From assembly GCA_965199585.1 (NCBI GenBank), contig CBDASI010000002.1, positions 1,984,001-2,048,000 on the forward strand: a stretch of 64,000 nucleotides of DNA, read 5' to 3'. Below the pieces are notes generated by a model, which did no database searches, was not told the DNA's origin, and worked only from the letters and a program-made list of their open reading frames with translations. The position numbers and the translations under genes are program-made. The number at the start of each line of letters is the position of its first letter. The stretch's first letter is position 1. This DNA comes from JAVVHH01 sp965199585. Its GTDB lineage: Bacteria > Pseudomonadota > Alphaproteobacteria > Acetobacterales > Acetobacteraceae. This document shows, one piece after another, positions 50,845 through 60,222 of the stretch.

Positions 50845-52011
50845 TCAAAGGAGTTCGAGCTGCGCCTTGGCGATCGACGGCACTCTGAAATGGCTCGTTT
50901 CGAGCGGCTGTCGATCGGCCAGCTTCAGCTTGCGTCGGAGACGGGCGAAACGCTGGTTGAGGAGATCGGCATAGACTCCCGTGCCCCGGAAGCGATCATG
51001 GAAGTTGCTGTCGTTGAGCGCGCCATCCCGGGTTTCCCGAATCAGCGCCAACACCCGACGCGCACGGTTCGGCATGTGTTCGTTCAGCCAGGCGGCGAAC
51101 ATGTCACGCAACTCGAGCGGAAGGCGCAGCAGCACGTAATTCGCCGACCGCGCGCCCGCCGCATAGGCCGTCTCCACGATTGTCTCCAGCTCGGCGTCGT
51201 TCAGCCCGGGGATCATCGGCGCGGCCAGCACGCCGACCGGGATGCCCGCCTTGGCCAGCTCGGCGATTGCACGGAGCCGGAGTGCCGGGCTGGAGGCGCG
51301 CGGTTCCATGCGACGCGCCAGCTCGGGGTCGAGCGTCGTCACGGATACGTACACCCGGACCAGCCCGCGTTGCGCCAATCGCTGCAGAATATCGATATCA
51401 CGGACGACGGTGGCCGACTTCGTGACGATAGAGACTGGATGCCCGAAACGCTCGAGCACCTCGAGAATGGCGCGGGTCAGCAGCATGGTCCGTTCGACCG
51501 GCTGGTAAGGGTCCGTATTCGAGCCGAGCGCCAACGTTGCTGCGCGATAGCCCGGCTTGGACAGGTCGCGTTCGAGCAGCACGACCACGTCCGGCTTGAA
51601 AACGATCTCCGTCTCGAAATCCAGCCCCGGCGAATAGCCCAGGTAGGCGTGGCTCGGGCGCGCATAGCAGTATATGCATCCGTGCTCGCAGCCGCGATAC
51701 GGATTCACCGCACGATCGAAGCCGAGGTCGGGACTGTCGTTCCAGGAGATCGCGCTTTTGGAGCGGTCACGGTGCAGCGTCGTGCGGAGGGGAGGCGGCG
51801 CGTCGCTATCGGCCAGGAAGGCCCAACCATCCTCGAACGCCTCGGTATGACCGGTTGAGTAGCGCTGCGAGGGGTTGGTCACCGCGCCGCGACCGGGCCG
51901 TGCGAGCGACCGGATCGCACCATCGACTGGCACTTCCGGCAACCCGGCCAGGCTCAGCGCGCCGAGTGCCTCCTGGTCAAGCTCCCGCGTGAACTGTGCG
52001 CCGTCCGGCAT
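50845..52011 (-). CDS. PA0069-family radical SAM protein (SplB-like)
   Basis: The 388-residue protein has the radical SAM cluster motif in NPYRGCEHGCIYCYARPSHA (CX3CX2C, residues about 108-116) and the family's downstream segments ALGSNTDPYQPVERTMLLTR and VRVYVSVTTLDPELARRMEP. Length and the Cys spacing fit the PA0069 family, related to spore photoproduct lyase; the reaction is unknown. It probably is not part of the peptide locus, being oriented away with 344 bp of empty DNA between, but a role in modification cannot be ruled out. Confidence 0.88.
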   Translation of the reverse strand: MPDGAQFTRELDQEALGALSLAGLPEVPVDGAIRSLARPGRGAVTNPSQRYSTGHTEAFEDGWAFLADSDAPPPLRTTLHRDRSKSAISWNDSPDLGFDRAVNPYRGCEHGCIYCYARPSHAYLGYSPGLDFETEIVFKPDVVVLLERDLSKPGYRAATLALGSNTDPYQPVERTMLLTRAILEVLERFGHPVSIVTKSATVVRDIDILQRLAQRGLVRVYVSVTTLDPELARRMEPRASSPALRLRAIAELAKAGIPVGVLAAPMIPGLNDAELETIVETAYAAGARSANYVLLRLPLELRDMFAAWLNEHMPNRARRVLALIRETRDGALNDSNFHDRFRGTGVYADLLNQRFARLRRKLKLADRQPLETSHFRVPSIAKAQLELL

Positions 52012-52085
52012 CGGAGTGTTCCCTTATCGTTCCTTAGACAAGGTGCGGCCAGCAGCCGGTCCAGTCAAGAACGTAATGCGAACAT

Positions 52086-52631
52086 CTACTCTGCCGCGCG
52101 TAGGTGTTCCTGGAGCCGCGGCATCAGCTCCACTAGGTTGCAGGGACGATGGCGCGCATCGAGTTGGGACAGGAGGATACCGTCCCAAGCATCCTTGACA
52201 GCGCCCGTGCTGCCGGGCAACGCGAACAGATAGGTGCCGCCGGCGACACCGGCCAGCGCGCGGGACTGCATCGTCGAGGTGCCGATCTTCTGGTAGCTGA
52301 GCATCCGGAACAGTTCGCCAAAGCCTTCGATCCGCTTTTCGAGCACGCGCTCGAATGCCTCCGGCGTCACGTCGCGTCCGGTGATGCCAGTGCCACCCGT
52401 GGTGATGACGGCATCGATCGCCGGGTCAGCGATCCAGCGGCGCAGGCGGGCTTCGATTTGAGGGGCATCGTCGCGCTCAATGGCGCGGTCGCCGAGGACG
52501 TGGCCGGCGGCGGTTATCCGCTGCACGAGCGTGTCGCCGGACGCGTCATCGTCGAGCGAGCGAGTGTCGGACACCGTCAAGACCGCGATGGTGACCGGAA
52601 TGAAGGCGCGGGTTTCGTCGAGCTGGGCCAT
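52086..52631 (-). CDS. moaB: Molybdenum cofactor biosynthesis protein B (MoaB)
   Basis: The 181-residue protein belongs to the MoaB/Mog family, which adenylates molybdopterin. It has the signature VITTGGTGITGRDVTPEAFE (about residues 77-96) and the N-terminal VLTVSDTRSLDDDASGDTLV. Length is typical of proteobacterial MoaB. It lies between the lytic transglycosylase and the radical SAM gene on the same strand with 48-74 bp gaps. Confidence 0.93.
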   Translation of the reverse strand: MAQLDETRAFIPVTIAVLTVSDTRSLDDDASGDTLVQRITAAGHVLGDRAIERDDAPQIEARLRRWIADPAIDAVITTGGTGITGRDVTPEAFERVLEKRIEGFGELFRMLSYQKIGTSTMQSRALAGVAGGTYLFALPGSTGAVKDAWDGILLSQLDARHRPCNLVELMPRLQEHLRAAE

Positions 52632-52679
52632 ATGAACTCCTTAGTCGTCAGATCGCTCCGCACCGCTCGACGCGCAAGG

Positions 52680-54470
52680 TCACTGCAAGCGGGCGACGAC
52701 CGACCCTTCCCGTTCCCGCAGGAAGCGCGGCCACGACCCGGCCGACAACTCGTCCAGGCTCGGCGACGGCACATGCAGCGCTGCGGCATATAACCAGGTG
52801 TAGGCGAGCGCTCGCGGAATGTAGCTGCGAGTCTCGTCGTTCGGCACGGACTCCATAAACAGCAGCGGATCGCCGTTGTGATGGATGCCGCCGATCCACT
52901 TGCCGAGACTTCCCGGGCCGGAATTGTAGCTCGCCAACAGCCGGATCAGGTCACCGCCGATCAGATCATATTGCGCGAGCATCGTGAGATAACGCTGACC
53001 CAGTTCGAGGCTGATCGACGGATCGTGCAATCTCTGCGGGAAGCTGGAGCCACTGACGAAATCGGCGGTGCTCGGCATAAGTTGCATCAGTCCGCGCGCG
53101 CCGGCGCGCGAGACGGCCTGTGGATCGAAGTTAGATTCCAGCCGGATAAGGGCATAAATGAGGGCCGGGTCGGTCTGAAAACCGCCTTTCGGAAGGAGGC
53201 GGCGGTCGGGCAGGTAGACGGGCGCCGGGTCGAACAGGCGGCCGAGCTGCGCGGCGAGAGTAGTAAGCTCGGCCTGCCGAGCCACCAGCATGATCGAGCG
53301 GGAGAACCCCTCCTTGTCTCGCGTCTGCGACCAGAGCAGCTGCAACTCGGCGGCCGCGCGGGAGTTCTGCCCGACTTGCAGCAAGGCGAATGCGCGATGT
53401 CCAGCTTCGGTCGCGTCGACGGCTTCGACGTCCGCCTCACCCAAGGTGAGACTGCTGATACTCGGCTCCGGCCGCAGCGGCACATCCAGCATGCGGCGGG
53501 CAAGAAGGCCGTAGAAGGTGCGGCCGCTCTCGCCGGCGCGGCGCAACCAGGCCGTGTAGTTCGCGTCCCGTCGCTCTTCTTTGAAAGTCCGCGCGGCCCA
53601 GAACGCCGCACCGGCGCGCTGTCCGGGCTGGAGATACTTCGACGTAAAAGCAGCCTTGAACCAGGTTTCAGCGATCTCGGGTCGGCCCCGACGCCACTCT
53701 GAAAGCCCCGCGATGAACGCTGCCAGGCCAACCTCTCCGCCCGACTGTCGGTCGGCCGCGGTGGCGATCTTGATCGCCTCGTCGTCGCGGCCCTGAGCGA
53801 ACACGATCTGGGCGACTTCGGCGCGCAACTGCGCACTGTATATATTGTTGATGCCGCGGGCGCGATTGACGACGGTGAGTGCGCGGTCCGGCGTCGTTCG
53901 TGCCAGATCCCGGACGGCTCGGTCGAGCACCGGGTTGCGGGAGAATAGTCTCTCGACGCACTCGACGTCGTCACCCGGCGTGGTACTCGGCAGTGCAGGG
54001 ATCGATGGCGGCGGCTGAAGCGAGGACGCGACGCGAGGCCATTGCTTGGTCAGCAAAGCATGAATGGCCGGCGCGTCCGGCAAGTCGCGATATTGCGATA
54101 GCCACGCGGTCAGTTCGGCCTGAAGCGGGCGACGGCCGCCGTTGAGGTAGCGATCAGCCAGAATGTCGGGCAGCAGAAGAGTGTCGTCGACACGCTCGAA
54201 CTCGGCCAGGGCGGCCGGAATGTCGTTTTTTGCCTGCAGGGCGAAGATGCGACGAATGCGTGCCGCTTCGCTCGGCGCGAGCGGTTGCGGCAGCGCCACG
54301 CGGAGCGATCCACCCATGCTGATGCGCGGGATCGCAAGGGCAGTATCCTCAGGCGTCTCCATTCCTCGCTCACCGCTGGTAGGGCCCGCTGCCCCTGCCA
54401 GAATGGCCGACGCGGCAAGTAGCGCGCGCGTCGGGCCAAAGCGGACGAGCGTTCGTCCAAAACTCTGCAT
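52680..54470 (-). CDS. Soluble lytic murein transglycosylase (Slt-type)
   Basis: The 596-residue periplasmic enzyme cleaves peptidoglycan glycan chains to 1,6-anhydro products. An N-terminal signal-like stretch (FGPTRALLAASAILAGAAG) precedes a long superhelical domain. The catalytic SLT domain has YALIRLESNFDPQAVSRAGA (catalytic Glu), RGLMQLMPSTADFVSG and LLASYNSGPGSLGKWIGG. ATG at 54470 was taken; a GTG five codons upstream is possible. Neither start has a clear ribosome binding site. Confidence 0.9.
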   Translation of the reverse strand: MQSFGRTLVRFGPTRALLAASAILAGAAGPTSGERGMETPEDTALAIPRISMGGSLRVALPQPLAPSEAARIRRIFALQAKNDIPAALAEFERVDDTLLLPDILADRYLNGGRRPLQAELTAWLSQYRDLPDAPAIHALLTKQWPRVASSLQPPPSIPALPSTTPGDDVECVERLFSRNPVLDRAVRDLARTTPDRALTVVNRARGINNIYSAQLRAEVAQIVFAQGRDDEAIKIATAADRQSGGEVGLAAFIAGLSEWRRGRPEIAETWFKAAFTSKYLQPGQRAGAAFWAARTFKEERRDANYTAWLRRAGESGRTFYGLLARRMLDVPLRPEPSISSLTLGEADVEAVDATEAGHRAFALLQVGQNSRAAAELQLLWSQTRDKEGFSRSIMLVARQAELTTLAAQLGRLFDPAPVYLPDRRLLPKGGFQTDPALIYALIRLESNFDPQAVSRAGARGLMQLMPSTADFVSGSSFPQRLHDPSISLELGQRYLTMLAQYDLIGGDLIRLLASYNSGPGSLGKWIGGIHHNGDPLLFMESVPNDETRSYIPRALAYTWLYAAALHVPSPSLDELSAGSWPRFLREREGSVVARLQ

Positions 54471-54534
54471 GGACGTGCCGTACACTTCGTTGTCTAAAAA
54501 CGCAAACTCACGTCAATGCGATCATAAAAAACAA

Positions 54535-55290
54535 TCACTTTGAGCCTGTTCTTATCATGCTCTGCAAAAGCAGCAGATCAGACCACAGCTGTTGCTTCGT
54601 CGTTCCGTCTCGCAACCACTGCGCGAGAGGAAGGATTGGAAGCGCTGAATAATTCCTTTGTTGTGATTGTGTCGAAGTGTCGAGCCAACGTCCCCGCAAC
54701 TGGCGGATGGTGCCAGTTTGCGCAGTCAAAGCAGCCACCGGGCCCGCGCCGAGAAGCAGTATCGCTTGCGGTTGAACCAAGTCGATCAGCCGGTGCGTGA
54801 AAGGAAGGCAGGCGGCGACTTCGCTCTCCGACGCCGGCCGATTGCCTGGCGGGCGCCAGGGCACCAGCGTGGTCAGCAACATGTGCTGCCGATCGAGCCC
54901 GATGCTGGCCATCACGCGATCCAGCACGGCGCCGGGTGGGCCGCTGAACGCCTCGCCGGACCGATCGTCCTCGCTGCCCGGCGCGTCGCCGATCACCAGA
55001 ATGGAGGCGTCGGCCCGCCCGCTCGGGCGGACCGTGTGGGTCGCGGTGGCGCGGAGCGGGCATGCGGTGAAGGCGTCCAACTCCGCGTGCAACGCCTCGA
55101 GCGTCTGCGCTTGGACGGCAGTGGCCGTCCGGCCCGGTGCACGCGCGGCCGGCGCCGGATCGCGTAACAGTGTCGCGGGCAGCGATAAGGGAGTAGGACG
55201 CACGGCGAAGCGATCGACCGGGGTTTCGCCGAGCGCCTCGTCCACGCCCCAGTCGAGCTGAAGCCGCAGGGCTATCAAGTCGTCGATCAT
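54535..55290 (-). CDS. Uracil-DNA glycosylase, family 4/5-like
   Basis: The 251-residue enzyme excises uracil from DNA. Motif 1 reads VIGDAPGSEDDRSGEAFSGP and the C-terminal motif lies near the QAILLLGAGPVAALTAQTG stretch. Of the four Fe-S cysteines of classical family 4, the first pair is reduced to one Cys (TACPLRATATHTV) and the third is Trp (LVPWRPPGNR), as in other alphaproteobacterial homologues, so the cluster is probably absent. The ATG at 55290 starts the conserved N-terminus. It is divergent from ETF-QO. Confidence 0.82.
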   Translation of the reverse strand: MIDDLIALRLQLDWGVDEALGETPVDRFAVRPTPLSLPATLLRDPAPAARAPGRTATAVQAQTLEALHAELDAFTACPLRATATHTVRPSGRADASILVIGDAPGSEDDRSGEAFSGPPGAVLDRVMASIGLDRQHMLLTTLVPWRPPGNRPASESEVAACLPFTHRLIDLVQPQAILLLGAGPVAALTAQTGTIRQLRGRWLDTSTQSQQRNYSALPILPLAQWLRDGTTKQQLWSDLLLLQSMIRTGSK

Positions 55291-55366
55291 GCACCACACT
55301 TGAGCAGAGCGCGCGTTTGGCGCAACCGCCGGTTCGGCATAGATAGTAGGTAATTGGAGGCAACGC

Positions 55367-56992
55367 ATGTCCGAGCGGGAGTCAATGGAGTTCGACGTGG
55401 TGGTTGTGGGCGCGGGGCCCGCCGGCCTGGCGGCCGCCATCCGTCTCAAGCAGCGTGCGCCGGAGGCGTCGGTCTGCGTGGTGGAGAAAGGCGGCGAGGT
55501 TGGGGCGCATATCCTGTCCGGTGCCGTGATCGAGACGCGGGCGCTCGACGAGCTGATCCCCGACTGGCGCGACAAAGGCGCCCCGCTGACGACCGAGGCG
55601 GGTGAGGACCGGTTCCTCTATTTGACCAAGCGCCGGGCCTGGCAGTTGCCGACGCCACCGCAGATGCACAATCACGGCAACTACATCGTCAGCCTCGGCG
55701 ACGTCTGCCGCTGGCTGGCGGCGCAGGCCGAGGAGCTCGGCATCGAGATCTACCCGGGCTTTGCCGCATCCGAGCTGCTGTTCGAGGGCAACCGGATCGT
55801 GGGCATCGCGACCGGCGACATGGGCGTCGAGAAATCGGGCGAGCACGGCCCGAACTACCAGCCCGGCATGGAACTGCGCGCCACCTACACGCTGTTTGGT
55901 GAAGGCTGCCGCGGTAGCCTCTCCAAGCAGTTGATGGCGCATTATGACCTGCGCCGCGGCGTGCAGCCGCAGACGTATGCGCTCGGCGTCAAGGAGCTGT
56001 GGGAGATCCCGGCGGAGGCGCACCAGAAGGGGCTGATCGTCCACTCGGTTGGCTGGCCGTTGCCGAAGGACACCTATGGCGGCTCGTGGCTATATCATTG
56101 GGGCGACAACCTCGTGTCTTACGGCTTCGTGGTCGGGCTGGACTACAGCAACCCGTGGCTGTCGCCTTTCGACGAGATGCAGCGGCTCAAAACGCATCCG
56201 GCGATGCGGCCGCATTTCGAGGGCGGGCGGCGGTTGTCGTACGGTGCACGGGCGCTCAGCGAAGGTGGCTGGCAGTCGATGCCGAAGCTGACCTTCCCGG
56301 GCGGCGCGTTGATTGGCGACACCGCCGGCTTCCTCAACGTGCCGAAGATCAAGGGCACCCATGCCGCCATGAAGTCCGGCATGCTGGCTGCCGAGGCGGT
56401 GGCCGACGCGCTCGAGAGCGGGCGCCCGGCCGAGCCGGTCGGCTACACCAAGCGGTTTAAGACGAGCTGGCTCAGCGACGAGCTGCGCAGCGTGCGCAAC
56501 ATCCGGCCCTCTTTCGCCAAATACGGCCTATTCGGCGGCATCGCTTACGCCGCGGTGGACACCTATCTGCTGCGCGGCCGCGCGCCCTGGACGTTCAGCC
56601 ACCCGCACGCCGACAACGAGACGTTGGTGCCAGCCGCCCAGGCGCCGCAGATCGAATATCCGAAGCCCGACGGCAAGCTCACCTTTGACAAGCTCTCCTC
56701 GGTGTTCGTCAGCAACACCAACCACGCCGAGGATCAGCCGGTGCACCTGCGCTTACGCGACGCGGCACGGTGGGAGCCGATCAACTGGGAGAAGTTCCGC
56801 AGTCCGGAGAGCCGCTACTGCCCCGCCGGCGTCTATGAGGCGGTGGGCGTCGAGAGCGGCGAGCCGAAGCTGCAGATCAACGCGCAGAACTGCGTCCACT
56901 GCAAAACGTGCGACATCAAGGACCCCTCGCAGAATATCGACTGGTCGACGCCCGAAGGCGGTGGCGGCCCGAGTTATCCCGGAGGGATGTGA
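55367..56992 (+). CDS. Electron transfer flavoprotein-ubiquinone oxidoreductase (ETF-QO)
   Basis: The 541-residue membrane-associated enzyme passes electrons from ETF to ubiquinone. It has the FAD-binding FDVVVVGAGPAGLAAAIRLK (residues 9-28), VEKGGEVGAHILSGAVIETR, the quinone-binding/membrane region around GGALIGDTAGFLNVPKIKGT, and the C-terminal 4Fe-4S ligands in CPAGVYE and NCVHCKTCDIKDPSQNI. ATG at 55367 follows GGAGG at good spacing. Full length. Confidence 0.97.
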   Translation: MSERESMEFDVVVVGAGPAGLAAAIRLKQRAPEASVCVVEKGGEVGAHILSGAVIETRALDELIPDWRDKGAPLTTEAGEDRFLYLTKRRAWQLPTPPQMHNHGNYIVSLGDVCRWLAAQAEELGIEIYPGFAASELLFEGNRIVGIATGDMGVEKSGEHGPNYQPGMELRATYTLFGEGCRGSLSKQLMAHYDLRRGVQPQTYALGVKELWEIPAEAHQKGLIVHSVGWPLPKDTYGGSWLYHWGDNLVSYGFVVGLDYSNPWLSPFDEMQRLKTHPAMRPHFEGGRRLSYGARALSEGGWQSMPKLTFPGGALIGDTAGFLNVPKIKGTHAAMKSGMLAAEAVADALESGRPAEPVGYTKRFKTSWLSDELRSVRNIRPSFAKYGLFGGIAYAAVDTYLLRGRAPWTFSHPHADNETLVPAAQAPQIEYPKPDGKLTFDKLSSVFVSNTNHAEDQPVHLRLRDAARWEPINWEKFRSPESRYCPAGVYEAVGVESGEPKLQINAQNCVHCKTCDIKDPSQNIDWSTPEGGGGPSYPGGM

Positions 56993-56996
56993 GCTG

Positions 56997-58679
56997 TTGA
57001 CCTCTCGACACCTTCGCGTAGCCCTGCTGGGCACGGCGGCCATCCTCATGGCGGCAGCGGGGGAGACCCCACCCTCGAGCAGCGCGGCGCGGGCGAGCGG
57101 CGCGTTCGGCGCTTACCTAGCCGGTCGGTTCGCCGTGCAGAGCCGAGACCTCGCCGTCGCGGCAAACGAGTTCGAACAGGCCCTGCGCGACGACCCGACG
57201 GTGCCGGAGCTGACCAACCAGGCATTCCTCGCCAGCCTTCTGTCGGGTCAGGCGCAGACGCCGCGGCTGGCCGCCATGCTGCCGGACAATCCACTCGCGC
57301 AACTCGTCCTGGCCAACCGCGACGGTAAAGCCGGGAACTGGTCGGCCGCACTTGGCCGCTACACGTCGCTGCGGCAGGATCAGGGCATTGTCCAGGTGCT
57401 CCGGCCGCTGCTGATCGCCTGGGCGCAATACGGCGACAAGCAGCCGGATGCCGCGCTGGCGACGCTCGCCCCGTTGGTCGAAGGCCAACGGTTCCGCGGC
57501 GTATACGCATTGCATGCCGCCGTGATCGCCGACCTGGCGAACCGCGCCGACATCGCCGAGCGATACTACCGCATTGCGCTGACCGATTACGGTCAGGTCA
57601 ACCTTCGACTGGCGGTCATCGTCGCGAGCTGGCAGGCGCGGCATGGCATGCTGCCCGAGGCGCAGCGGACGATCGCCGACCTAGCGGCGGCCGACGGCGA
57701 GTTCGGCATGTCGCGCCAGGGTCTGGAGGCCAATGTCGGACGTCCGGCCGTGACCGGCGCGGCCGACGGCGTCGCGGAGGCCTACCTGGCGATGGCGGCC
57801 ACGATCCGGCAGCAGAATGCCGAGTCGGCGCAGGCAATGATCCGTATGGCGCTCGAGATGCGGCCCAACTTCAACGCGGCACGTATCGTGCTGTCCGACA
57901 TAGAGGCGACGGCCAAGCAGCCGGTTGCCGCGCTGGCGGCACTGGCCGACATTCCGACCGACGATCCGCTCGGCCCGTTGGTCGAGCTGCGCCGGGCTGC
58001 GCTGCTCGATGAGAGCGGCCGCACCACGGAGGCGATCGACCTACTCACCAAACTCTCCCGCGAGCACCCGGACCGTCCGGAGCCGCGGGTGCAACTCGGC
58101 GACGTGCTGCGCAAGCAGCAGAAATTCGCCGAGTCCGCCGCCGCCTACGGCGACGCGATCGGTAAGCTCGGCACGCCGAACCGCTCCAACTGGCCGCTCT
58201 TCTACGCCCGCGGCATCTCGCTGGAGCGAGCCGGCGACTGGCCCAAGGCGGAGGCGGACCTGAAATACGCGCTCGAACTGGCGCCGGATCAGTCCAGCAT
58301 CCTGAATTATCTCGCCTACTCCTGGGCCGAGCGAGGCGAACATCTCGACGAAGCCCACGCCATGCTGGAGCGCGCGATGGCCGCCCGGCCGAACGAGGGC
58401 GCATACATCGACAGCTTCGGATGGACGCTGTTGCGCCAGGGCGACGTCGAGGGTGCGCTGACCCAACTCGAGCGTGCGGTCGAACTCGAGCCGGAGGACC
58501 CGGCCATCAACGAGCATCTCGGGGACGCCCTGGCGGCAGCGCATCGGACGCGGGAGGCGGAGTTCCAGTGGCAGCGCGCCCTCAACCTCAAGCCCGATGC
58601 CGAGGAGACCAAGCGGCTGCACGATAAGCTCGCGGCGACCCCAACTCCGGCCGCAACGCCGGCGTCAGCGCCGAATTAA
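56997..58679 (+). CDS. Exported TPR-repeat protein
   Basis: The 560-residue protein starts at TTG 56997, 4 bp after the ETF-QO stop and 10 bases from GGAGGG; no in-frame ATG or GTG is closer. A signal-like stretch (LRVALLGTAAILMAAAGETP) is followed by about ten TPR-type helix pairs, e.g. RDLAVAANEFEQALRDDPTV, WPKAEADLKYALELAPDQSS, EGALTQLERAVELEPEDPAI. Such proteins act as scaffolds for envelope complexes. Its place between ETF-QO and ispE is common in Acetobacteraceae-like genomes (recollection, not checked). Confidence 0.85.
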   Translation: MTSRHLRVALLGTAAILMAAAGETPPSSSAARASGAFGAYLAGRFAVQSRDLAVAANEFEQALRDDPTVPELTNQAFLASLLSGQAQTPRLAAMLPDNPLAQLVLANRDGKAGNWSAALGRYTSLRQDQGIVQVLRPLLIAWAQYGDKQPDAALATLAPLVEGQRFRGVYALHAAVIADLANRADIAERYYRIALTDYGQVNLRLAVIVASWQARHGMLPEAQRTIADLAAADGEFGMSRQGLEANVGRPAVTGAADGVAEAYLAMAATIRQQNAESAQAMIRMALEMRPNFNAARIVLSDIEATAKQPVAALAALADIPTDDPLGPLVELRRAALLDESGRTTEAIDLLTKLSREHPDRPEPRVQLGDVLRKQQKFAESAAAYGDAIGKLGTPNRSNWPLFYARGISLERAGDWPKAEADLKYALELAPDQSSILNYLAYSWAERGEHLDEAHAMLERAMAARPNEGAYIDSFGWTLLRQGDVEGALTQLERAVELEPEDPAINEHLGDALAAAHRTREAEFQWQRALNLKPDAEETKRLHDKLAATPTPAATPASAPN

Positions 58680-58682
58680 TCG

Positions 58683-59531
58683 ATGGAGCGCAGCGAGCGG
58701 GCGCGGGCCAAGGTCAACCTTTACCTCCACATCACCGGCCGGCGCCCCGACGGCTACCACCATCTCGACAGCCTGGCCGTGTTCCCCGATGTCGGCGACG
58801 TCCTAAGCGTCGCGCCTTCGGACTCGCTCTCTCTGGCGATCACCGGCCCGTTCGCGCCGGCGCTCAGCGCGACGGACGACAATCTGGTGCTGCGGGCGGC
58901 GCGCGCGCTGTTGCAAGCCGCCGGCACGACGCATGGCGCGGCGCTCACCTTGGAGAAAAACCTGCCGGTGGCCAGCGGTATCGGCGGTGGTTCAGCCGAT
59001 GCAGCGGCCGCGCTCCGGTTACTTGACCGGGTCTGGACCTTGGGGCTGCCGGCGCCGGAGTTGGCCGGCATCGCGCTGGGCCTCGGGGCCGACGTTCCGG
59101 TGTGTCTGATTGGGTCCCCGGCGCGGATGGGCGGCATCGGCGAGCTGATCGGCATCGCTCCCGTGCTGCCCGCGTGCGGCATGGTGCTCGTCAATCCCGG
59201 CGCCCCCGTCGCCACCGCGGACGTGTTCCGCAGTCGGGCGGAAGCCTATTCGGACCCGGCAACGCTGCCGGCGCGATGGGAGGACGCCGATGCCCTGGCG
59301 ACCGACTTGGCGCGCTTGACCAACGATCTCGAAGTGCCGGCCCGCCGTCTCTGTCCGCCGATCGACGAGGCGCTCGCCTGGCTGAACGCACGACCCGGCT
59401 GCCGATTCGCGCGCATGAGCGGTTCCGGCGCGACCTGCTTCGGCCTGTTCGACGACCCGGCTGCTGCCACAGCGGCGGTCGATACCGAGGTCCCGCCGGG
59501 TTGGTGGGCGTGGGGCGGGGCGCTCCACTGA
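58683..59531 (+). CDS. ispE: 4-diphosphocytidyl-2-C-methyl-D-erythritol kinase (IspE)
   Basis: The 282-residue GHMP kinase phosphorylates CDP-methylerythritol in the non-mevalonate isoprenoid pathway. It has N-terminal ARAKVNLYLHITGRRPDGYH with HLDSLAVFPDVGD, the ATP loop LPVASGIGGGSADAAAALRL (about residues 93-112), and the C-terminal FARMSGSGATCFGLFDDPAA. It starts 3 bp after the TPR gene and is co-transcribed with it. Confidence 0.96.
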   Translation: MERSERARAKVNLYLHITGRRPDGYHHLDSLAVFPDVGDVLSVAPSDSLSLAITGPFAPALSATDDNLVLRAARALLQAAGTTHGAALTLEKNLPVASGIGGGSADAAAALRLLDRVWTLGLPAPELAGIALGLGADVPVCLIGSPARMGGIGELIGIAPVLPACGMVLVNPGAPVATADVFRSRAEAYSDPATLPARWEDADALATDLARLTNDLEVPARRLCPPIDEALAWLNARPGCRFARMSGSGATCFGLFDDPAAATAAVDTEVPPGWWAWGGALH

Positions 59532-59572
59532 CTTACACTGGCGACGAAACCGCGCTATGAAAGCGGCGCGGC

Positions 59573-59647
59573 TGGGGCGTCGCCAAGCGGTAAGGCAGCG
59601 GACTTTGAATCCGCCATCCGAAGGTTCGAATCCTTCCGCCCCAACCA
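59573..59647 (+). tRNA. tRNA-Gln (anticodon TTG)
   Basis: The gene begins TGGGGCGTCGCCAAGCGG and its acceptor strand CGCCCCA is followed by A and an encoded CCA. The anticodon loop CTTTGAA (TTG at 59605-59607) is closed by GCGGA/TCCGC, and the T-arm is GGTTCGAATCC. It ends 3 bp from the end of the convergent MarR gene. Confidence 0.97.
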
Positions 59648-59650
59648 GCG

Positions 59651-60094
59651 CTACCCAGGATCGCCGATGCCGAGCTCCAGACCCGCCACCGCGCTCAGTG
59701 TGGCATGCAGGCTATGCGTCTCGTCCGCGCCGTAGCGGCGCTCGAACGCGGCCTGCGCGGCGGCCCAGCAGAGCCGGGCCTGCGCGAGGCGTTCCTCTCC
59801 GGCAGCCGTGATCGTCAACAAACGGCCACGGCGATCCTGCGGATCGACCACGATCGAGACGAGTCCATCGCGCTCCAACGGCCGTAGATTGCGCCCGAGC
59901 GTCGTACGGTCCAGCCCCATGCGCCGGGCGACCGCGAGGAGGCTTCCCGAGCCACCGCCGGCCAGCGTGTTGAGCAAAGAATACTGCGTGGTCCGCAATC
60001 CGGTCGGTGCCAGATGGCTGTCGTAGGCCTGTGTGACGTGCCGGGCGGCACGCCGCACGTAGAAGCAGGTGCACGCCGGCGAGGATGCATCCAT
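59651..60094 (-). CDS. MarR-family transcriptional regulator
   Basis: The 147-residue protein has a MarR winged helix: GLRTTQYSLLNTLAGGGSGS, AVARRMGLDRTTLGRNLRPL, then ERDGLVSIVVDPQDRRGRLL (wing). The N-terminal CTCFYVRRAARHVTQAYDSH has two Cys that could sense oxidants or metals. The ATG at 60094 has GGGGAG 8-9 bases upstream; a GTG three codons earlier is possible. It is divergent from hslVU (128 bp). Confidence 0.87.
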   Translation of the reverse strand: MDASSPACTCFYVRRAARHVTQAYDSHLAPTGLRTTQYSLLNTLAGGGSGSLLAVARRMGLDRTTLGRNLRPLERDGLVSIVVDPQDRRGRLLTITAAGEERLAQARLCWAAAQAAFERRYGADETHSLHATLSAVAGLELGIGDPG

Positions 60095-60182
60095 GTTTCG
60101 CACTCCCCGCTCCGATCAGTACTCATATGTGCGAAGGCCGACGCTCAAGGTCAAGCCGGATAGGTCTCCGATCTGCCTAAAG

Positions 60183-60212
60183 CTTGTGCATCGACCCGGC
60201 TTGCCCCACCTA
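60183..60212 (+). promoter_or_regulatory. Candidate heat-shock (sigma-32) promoter for hslVU
   Basis: CTTG at 60183-60186 and CCCCACCTA at 60204-60212 are placed like the -35 and -10 boxes of sigma-32 promoters (about 13-14 bases between the extended boxes), and hslVU is a classical heat-shock operon. The match to the -35 consensus is partial (CTTGTGC instead of CTTGAAA) and was judged by eye. Confidence 0.35.
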
Positions 60213-60222
60213 GCGTCTCACG

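Noticed and set aside
50845..52011. Radical SAM protein as the maturase of the 26-residue peptide
   Set aside because: It belongs to the widespread PA0069 family, lacks a SPASM or RRE-like extension, and is separated from the peptide promoter by over 600 bp without a gene.
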